Source of the DNA: Candidatus Petromonas tenebris
Lineage (GTDB): Bacteria; Bacillota; Clostridia; Peptostreptococcales; Caminicellaceae
DNA: 64,000 nt
Assembly: GCA_014236755.1 (NCBI GenBank)
Contig: JACCKY010000004.1
Location: 31,335-95,334 of the forward strand
Direction of reading: 5' to 3'
Below are positions 59,236 through 64,000 of the stretch, piece by piece. Numbering within the stretch: the stretch's first letter is position 1; each line of letters begins with the position of its first letter. The notes beneath the pieces were generated by a model. The model saw only the letters and a list, made by a program, of their open reading frames with translations. It did no database searches and had not been told where the DNA came from. The position numbers were made by a program, and so were the translations under genes.

Positions 59236-61128
59236 ATGGCAAAACAAAAAGAATTTAAGCCATTTATATCTGCCGACAAGGTACTGCCTGAATTTACAGG
59301 AACATCTATATTTTTAGGTATTCTTATGGCAGTAGTATTCGGAGCTGCAAATGCATATCTTGGACTTAAAGTGGGTATGACTATAAGTGCATCAATACCT
59401 GCAGCCGTAATCTCAATGGGTTTCATAAGAGGTATACTTAAAAAAGAATCTATACTTGAAAACAACATGGTTCAGACTATTGGATCAGCAGGTGAATCTC
59501 TGGCAGCTGGTGCAATATTTACATTACCAGCCTTATATATATGGACTCAGGAGTGGGGTATGGGGGCTCCAAGTTTGATAAGAATTACCGCCATAGCCCT
59601 TGCTGGTGGTATACTTGGGGTTTTATTCATGGTTCCTTTAAGAAAAGCATTAATTGTTAATGAGCATGGAGTACTGCCTTATCCGGAAGGTACTGCTTGT
59701 GCAGAGGTACTTCTAGCAGGTGAAGAAGGTGGAGAGAAAGCTAGAGCATGTTTTACAGGTCTAGGAGTAGGTGCTTTATATAAATTTGTTCAGGGTGGTT
59801 TGCAACTTTTCCCAGGGGATGTAGAGACTACTATACCTGGATATGAAGGTGCTGCTATCGGTGGAAGTGCGATGCCTGCACTACTAGGTGTTGGATTTAT
59901 CATTGGGCCTAAGATTTCTGCATATATGTTAGCTGGTGCGGTTATTGGATGGCTTGGACTTATTCCACTTATTGCAAACATTGGTTCAATGGGTGATATA
60001 GTAATGTATCCTGCTACTGATCCTATTAGTGAATTGGGTCACTGGGGAATTTGGGACTCCTATATCCGTTACGTAGGAGCCGGTGCAGTAGCTTTTGGTG
60101 GTATTTTCAGCTTAATCAAATCATTACCTCTAATCGTTCAAACATTTAAGGATGCCATGAAGGACTATTCAGCAGGAGGCGTAGGAGGCGGAAGCTTAAG
60201 AACTGATAAGGACATGTCAATGAAGCTCGTTCTTATTGGGTCTTTAGCAGTTATTTTAGCTATGATGATGCTTCCAGTAATTCCTGTAGGATTCGGTGGA
60301 GCGTTATTAATCGCAATCTTTGGGTTCTTCTTTGCCACAGTTTCTTCAAGAATAGTTGGTTTAGTAGGTAGTTCATCAAACCCTGTATCAGGTATGACAA
60401 TAGCAACACTTATAGTTACAGCTATTGTCTTTAAAGCTACTGGAAATGATGGTCAAGCAGGTATGATTGGAACGCTAACAGTTGGTGCTATTATCTGTAT
60501 CATTGCCGCTATGGCAGGGGATACTTCTCAGGACTTAAAAACTGGTTTCCTAGTAGGAGCTACTCCTTTCAGACAGCAATATGGTGAGTTGATTGGAGCC
60601 TTGGCGTCTGCCCTTGCAATTGGATTTGTTTTAACACTACTTAATAATGCATGGGGCTTTGGATCTCAAGAGTTACCAGCACCACAAGCAACACTTATGC
60701 GTCTTGTAATTGAAGGTGTGATGGGTGGTAACTTACCATGGGCACTAGTATTTACGGGAGTAGGTATAGGAGTTGCTATAGAGCTTCTAGGCTTACCTGT
60801 ACTTCCAATAGCTATAGGTTTATATCTGCCTATCCACTTAAGTACACCAATCATGGTTGGTGGATTAGTTAGAGGAGTGTTAGACAAGAAACAAGAAAAA
60901 GCAGGAGGAGAAGACGCAGGTATCAAGGCCAAAATTGAATCTGGTATTCTTTATGCATCAGGACTTATTGCCGGAGAAGGTTTAATAGGAATTATACTTG
61001 CATTATTTGCCGTAGCTGGATTAAATGTTACAATAGGAACAAATATAGGACAAATTGGAGCATTGTTATTCTTCGCTGCATTAACATATACACTTGTTAA
61101 ATTCTCTATACTAAAGAAAACTCAATAG
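59236..61128 (+). CDS. OPT-family oligopeptide transporter
   Basis: 630 residues with about 15 transmembrane helices. LPEFTGTSIFLGILMAVVFG at the N terminus, YLGLKVGMTISASIPAAVIS, LPYPEGTACAEVLLAGEEGG near 155, SSSNPVSGMTIATL near 388 and AGDTSQDLKTGFLVGATPF near 430 are hallmarks of the bacterial OPT proteins. ATG 59236 follows GGAGGAGG; a 41-codon upstream extension lacks family similarity. Peptide import fits the dipeptidase encoded 770 bases downstream. Expression is likely controlled by the divergent TetR protein. Confidence 0.93.
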   Translation: MAKQKEFKPFISADKVLPEFTGTSIFLGILMAVVFGAANAYLGLKVGMTISASIPAAVISMGFIRGILKKESILENNMVQTIGSAGESLAAGAIFTLPALYIWTQEWGMGAPSLIRITAIALAGGILGVLFMVPLRKALIVNEHGVLPYPEGTACAEVLLAGEEGGEKARACFTGLGVGALYKFVQGGLQLFPGDVETTIPGYEGAAIGGSAMPALLGVGFIIGPKISAYMLAGAVIGWLGLIPLIANIGSMGDIVMYPATDPISELGHWGIWDSYIRYVGAGAVAFGGIFSLIKSLPLIVQTFKDAMKDYSAGGVGGGSLRTDKDMSMKLVLIGSLAVILAMMMLPVIPVGFGGALLIAIFGFFFATVSSRIVGLVGSSSNPVSGMTIATLIVTAIVFKATGNDGQAGMIGTLTVGAIICIIAAMAGDTSQDLKTGFLVGATPFRQQYGELIGALASALAIGFVLTLLNNAWGFGSQELPAPQATLMRLVIEGVMGGNLPWALVFTGVGIGVAIELLGLPVLPIAIGLYLPIHLSTPIMVGGLVRGVLDKKQEKAGGEDAGIKAKIESGILYASGLIAGEGLIGIILALFAVAGLNVTIGTNIGQIGALLFFAALTYTLVKFSILKKTQ

Positions 61129-61131
61129 TGA

Positions 61132-61169
61132 ACTGAAAAGGGGATAATTATCCCCTTTTTCAGTATTTT
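61132..61169 (+). terminator. Terminator after the OPT transporter
   Basis: ACTGAAAAGGGGATAA / TTATCCCCTTTTTCAGT, an uninterrupted palindrome ending in a T-run. Some read-through into the following genes is possible since no strong promoter is seen before them. Confidence 0.75.
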
Positions 61170-61184
61170 TACAGAGGTGCTATT

Positions 61185-61544
61185 ATGGCTAAAAAGATAA
61201 AAAAAGATGATAATTTTTTAGAACTTGTTCCTGTTAAAAAAGAGTCTCAGGAATGGAAAATAAATGAAGAAGGATTAGTTCAGATTATTATACCAAGAGA
61301 TGGAGTACTGGATAAAATTGTTCGTGTTTTCTTTAAAACGCCGAAAGTTATGAAGATTGATTTAGATGAACTTGGAAGTTTTGTATGGGAATCTATAGAT
61401 GGCAAGAAAAATGTTAGAGAAATTGCACAGCTCATAAAAGATGAATTTGGAGAAAAAGCTGAACCGCTTTATGAAAGACTTGGAACCTATATCAACATTT
61501 TAAGAAATAATAAATTTATAACCTTAAAGAAGGTAAGGGATTAA
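61185..61544 (+). CDS. PqqD-like protein
   Basis: 119 residues. The C-terminal 75 residues have the PqqD fold (MKIDLDELGSFVWESIDGKK, VREIAQLIKDEFGEKAEPLY, YINILRNNKFITLKK), a peptide-recognition module that usually presents substrates to radical-SAM enzymes. No radical-SAM gene or precursor peptide is nearby. The N-terminal 45 residues (FLELVPVKKESQEWKINEEG) are typical of stand-alone PqqD proteins in Firmicutes. Next gene starts two bases later. Confidence 0.8.
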   Translation: MAKKIKKDDNFLELVPVKKESQEWKINEEGLVQIIIPRDGVLDKIVRVFFKTPKVMKIDLDELGSFVWESIDGKKNVREIAQLIKDEFGEKAEPLYERLGTYINILRNNKFITLKKVRD

Positions 61545-61545
61545 T

Positions 61546-61890
61546 ATGTTTGATTTTATATTAAAAGTACTTTTGGTAGCTATTACCGTTGCCTTTTTAG
61601 GTGCTTGGGGGATAAGAAAACAACAAGGGAAAACAAAGGAATTGATTGACAAACTTTATCAAAAGGCGGAAAAGAGAGTACTCACTGAACTGCAAAAGCA
61701 TAATGAACTATCGAAACAGCAGATAGAAGATGTCATAAGAGGGACAAAGGCTTCCCTATTTTGGAGCAAACAACAGGTACAGGTTATCGATCCTAAAGTT
61801 ATGTCAAAGGATTTAATAAAAAAAATGATTGAAAAAGATAAAATAACTGAAAAGTTTAACAAAGGGAAAAAAGTATATACGTTGAAGTAA
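61546..61890 (+). CDS. Small membrane-anchored protein with winged-helix-like domain
   Basis: 114 residues. Transmembrane segment at residues 5-20 (ILKVLLVAITVAFLGAWGI), then a basic helical segment and a part that could form a small winged helix (RVLTELQKHNELSKQQIEDV, VMSKDLIKKMIEKDKI). I do not recognise a family. Tight spacing with the PqqD-like and dipeptidase genes suggests one operon. Confidence 0.65.
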   Translation: MFDFILKVLLVAITVAFLGAWGIRKQQGKTKELIDKLYQKAEKRVLTELQKHNELSKQQIEDVIRGTKASLFWSKQQVQVIDPKVMSKDLIKKMIEKDKITEKFNKGKKVYTLK

Positions 61891-61902
61891 AGGAGCGATA
61901 CG

Positions 61903-63357
61903 ATGGAGAGAGTACTTAAAGGATTGCAGCCGGAAGCAGTATTTAGACACTTTGAAGCTTTAACTCGAATTCCAAGATGTTCAGGAAATGAAAAAGAGGT
62001 TAGTGATTATCTAGTAAAATTTGCTGAAGACCTGGACTTAGAAGTTATTCAAGAAGACTGTTTAAATGTCATTATTAATAAACCAGGAACTGAGGGATAC
62101 GAAAATGCTCCAAGAGTTATTCTACAGGGACATATGGACATGGTATGTACAAAACGTGAAGATATAGAATTCGATTTCGATAAAGATCCTATACCGGTAG
62201 TTGTAGACGGTGACATGATTCGTACAGAAGGAACTACCCTTGGCGCAGATAACGGTATTGCCGTTGCTATGGCTATGGCACTTTTGGAATCTAAAGATAT
62301 ACCCCACCCTCCACTAACTGCACTTATTACAGTTGCAGAAGAAACGGGAATGGACGGAGTACTTAATTTGAATCCTAAAAATATCTCAGGAGATATTTTA
62401 ATAAACATTGACTCGGAAGAAGAAGGGGTGGCACTGGCTTCTTGTGCTGGTGGAGTAAATAACATCATTAAATTGCCAATAGAGTGGAAGGATGCAGACC
62501 AAAATAGATCAGCCTACAAAGTTTCAATAAAAGGACTTTTAGGTGGACACTCAGGAATAGAGATAAATAAAAACCGTGCAAATGCTATCAAATTACTTGG
62601 AAGATTATTAGATGGAATGGATTCTAATTTAGATATAGATATTGCTTACGTCAGCGGCGGAGAAAAGATGAATGCCATTGCAAAGATGGCAGATGCAGTA
62701 ATTGTAATAGATAGTTCAAAGGAAAAAGTTTTAAAAGATATTGTAGCTGAGTATGAAAAAATCTTTTCAAATGAATTCGAGACAGCCGATCCAAATATTA
62801 AACTGAATCTTGAGGAAACAGACAAACCGGACAGGGTATTCAGTCCTGATACAAAGAAATCCTTAATAAGCATATTAAGACTTATTCCCTATGGAGTACA
62901 AACTATGAGCGCCAATATAAAGGATTTGGTTGAAACCTCAAACAACATCGGAGTGCTTACAACTAATGAAAGTGAGATAGTTTTCGACAGTGCAGTTCGT
63001 AGTTCAGTAAAGAGTTTAAAACATGAAATAAATAATAGGATAAAAACTGTCTGTGACCTAACAGGTGCAAAGATGGAGCTAGAATCAGACTATCCCGAAT
63101 GGGAGTATAAAGTGGAATCTCCTATTAGAGACCTGATGGTAGAAGTGTACAAAGATATGTATGATAAAGAACTAAAGGTAGAAGCCATCCATGCAGGTTT
63201 GGAATGCGGTTTCCTTAAGGAAAAGGTTGGAGATATGGATATGGTTTCTATAGGACCTAACCTTTATGATGTTCATACACCTAATGAGCATCTGAGCATA
63301 TCTTCAACGAAAAGAGTCTTTGAGTTTTTATGTGAAGTGTTAAAAAGAATTAAATAA
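61903..63357 (+). CDS. pepD: Aminoacyl-histidine dipeptidase (PepD, M20 family)
   Basis: 484-residue cytosolic zinc peptidase acting on Xaa-His and other dipeptides. RIPRCSGNEKEVSDYL near residue 22, ILQGHMDMVCTKRED near 69 (metal His), GTTLGADNGIAVAMAMALLE near 108 (bridging Asp), VAEETGMDGV near 145 (catalytic Glu) and AIHAGLECGFLKEKV near 427. Length fits PepD. It follows the OPT transporter and could finish degradation of imported peptides. GGAG ribosome-binding site. Followed by a terminator. Confidence 0.93.
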   Translation: MERVLKGLQPEAVFRHFEALTRIPRCSGNEKEVSDYLVKFAEDLDLEVIQEDCLNVIINKPGTEGYENAPRVILQGHMDMVCTKREDIEFDFDKDPIPVVVDGDMIRTEGTTLGADNGIAVAMAMALLESKDIPHPPLTALITVAEETGMDGVLNLNPKNISGDILINIDSEEEGVALASCAGGVNNIIKLPIEWKDADQNRSAYKVSIKGLLGGHSGIEINKNRANAIKLLGRLLDGMDSNLDIDIAYVSGGEKMNAIAKMADAVIVIDSSKEKVLKDIVAEYEKIFSNEFETADPNIKLNLEETDKPDRVFSPDTKKSLISILRLIPYGVQTMSANIKDLVETSNNIGVLTTNESEIVFDSAVRSSVKSLKHEINNRIKTVCDLTGAKMELESDYPEWEYKVESPIRDLMVEVYKDMYDKELKVEAIHAGLECGFLKEKVGDMDMVSIGPNLYDVHTPNEHLSISSTKRVFEFLCEVLKRIK

Positions 63358-63372
63358 AAATATTTAAACTAA

Positions 63373-63400
63373 AGTCAAGGAGTTTTTCCTTGGCTTTTTG
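63373..63400 (+). terminator. Terminator after pepD
   Basis: AGTCAAGGA / TCCTTGGCT stem (one G-U pair) followed by TTTTTG. Confidence 0.8.
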
Positions 63401-63484
63401 TTGTTTTTTCTGTTTTTTATGGAGGAAAAATGTCAAAAATAAAGAAGTAATTATATTAAACCATTTCATTGAGGTGAATTCTAT

Positions 63485-63946
63485 ATGAGAATAAATACTG
63501 ACAAAATTATCAAATCAGAGCAATTCCAAAAAGCAACAAGCAAAGCAAGGGAATATATTAAAAACCCACAAAAAATAAATAAGCTTCTCAAGGACGCCGG
63601 GGATAAAACAAGAAAACTTGCAAAGAGCAAAAAAGAGCCTGTAATGGATATGCTTGAACAAATAAACATTCTATTCAGAATGCTTAAAGCCTATTACAGG
63701 AAAGAGTATACTAAAATACCTACAGAAGCTATAGTAGCCATAATAGCAGCTATTGTTTACTTTGTGTCTCCTATTGATTTTTTGCCGGACTTTATACCAG
63801 GATTTGGATTTTTTGATGATGTTGCAGTGATTGGAGTTGTTCTCAAAACAATTAAAAGAGAAATCGAAGACTTTCTTTTGTGGGAAGGAAAATGGAGTTT
63901 TCATTATACCTATTCAAAAGAGGATGATGACAAAACGGAAAAATAA
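63485..63946 (+). CDS. YkvA-family (DUF1232) protein
   Basis: 153 residues. The C-terminal half has the DUF1232 pattern AAIVYFVSPIDFLPDFIPGF followed by GFFDDVAVIGVVLKTI, a short hydrophobic hairpin with conserved SPIDxxPD. The N-terminal 60 residues are basic and helical. Function unknown; often associated with the membrane. GAGGTG ribosome-binding site. Own terminator at the window end. Confidence 0.85.
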   Translation: MRINTDKIIKSEQFQKATSKAREYIKNPQKINKLLKDAGDKTRKLAKSKKEPVMDMLEQINILFRMLKAYYRKEYTKIPTEAIVAIIAAIVYFVSPIDFLPDFIPGFGFFDDVAVIGVVLKTIKREIEDFLLWEGKWSFHYTYSKEDDDKTEK

Positions 63947-63960
63947 CCTTTTTCAATCTA

Positions 63961-63998
63961 AAACAGCCGCTAATACCTAATTGGCAGCTGTTTTTATT
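63961..63998 (+). terminator. Terminator at the window end
   Basis: AAACAGC / GCTGTTT outer stem with further inner pairing (GC, AATTGGC region), then TTTTATTTT. Confidence 0.7.
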
Positions 63999-64000
63999 TT

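Overview
The window is AT-rich DNA from a low-GC Gram-positive anaerobe, most likely a peptide- and amino-acid-fermenting member of the Clostridia (Tissierellales-like; this placement is an inference). Supporting signs are strong AGGAGG ribosome-binding sites, frequent TTG/GTG starts, [FeFe]-hydrogenase-type genes, 5-oxoprolinase genes, a peptidase and OPT peptide-transporter block, and sigma-54 regulation. I saw no rRNA, tRNA, CRISPR array or complete transposon. About 50 genes, several intergenic repeats and a few gene relics can be supported.

Layout. 1-2920: the end of an Mrp/complex I-type antiporter gene, then a DUF1576 membrane protein with a small coupled partner. 3028-5147: HAD phosphatase, unknown membrane-anchored protein, Nudix CoA pyrophosphatase. 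5363-11646: a flavin-based extracellular electron transfer (EET) locus made of ApbE, a twice-repeated FMN-binding lipoprotein, membrane-extended Ndh2, an EetA-like NusG-II protein and a polyprenyl diphosphate synthase. 11791-14848: TIM-barrel protein, then pabA-pabB. 15019-24910: a solute symporter with a 45-residue accessory protein, a histidine kinase and an NtrC-type activator, followed by a -24/-12 promoter and an operon for 5-oxoproline use (Nramp-like transporter, YcsI, PxpA, PxpB, PxpC). 25372-29942: a GlnK/GlnL-like two-component system, a glutamate/aspartate symporter and an aspartate racemase. 30059-33294: aminotransferase, OadA-type carboxyltransferase, Lrp regulator. 33390-38805: a folate operon (pabC, nucleotidyltransferase-like gene, folE, folP, folB, folK), DAHP synthase and a response regulator. 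38868-44017: a four-gene sensory-type [FeFe]-hydrogenase cluster with a Rex-like operator, bracketed by IS3-family remnants. 44038-49155: BrkB-like protein, PrcB-domain lipoprotein, a decayed hypF fragment, an ABC-class ATPase and two tandem Tyr/Arg-rich small proteins.

49432-56646 is the most unusual part. A 1637-residue protein joins an HD domain, a helical-repeat region, a NadD-like adenylyltransferase, a GNAT-like region and a phosphoribosyltransferase-like region. It is co-transcribed with a divergent lactate/malate-dehydrogenase-fold protein and a flavodoxin-fold protein carrying a compact cysteine cluster. Together they look like an undescribed nucleotide- or cofactor-handling pathway.

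56651-64000: a FliD-like coiled-coil protein, a DUF2680 secreted protein, a TetR regulator with its operator facing an OPT transporter, a PqqD-like protein, a small membrane protein, an aminoacyl-histidine dipeptidase and a YkvA protein. Repeat families at 24985/57339, 27611/29110/48096 and 10081/49257 are shared between distant intergenic regions.
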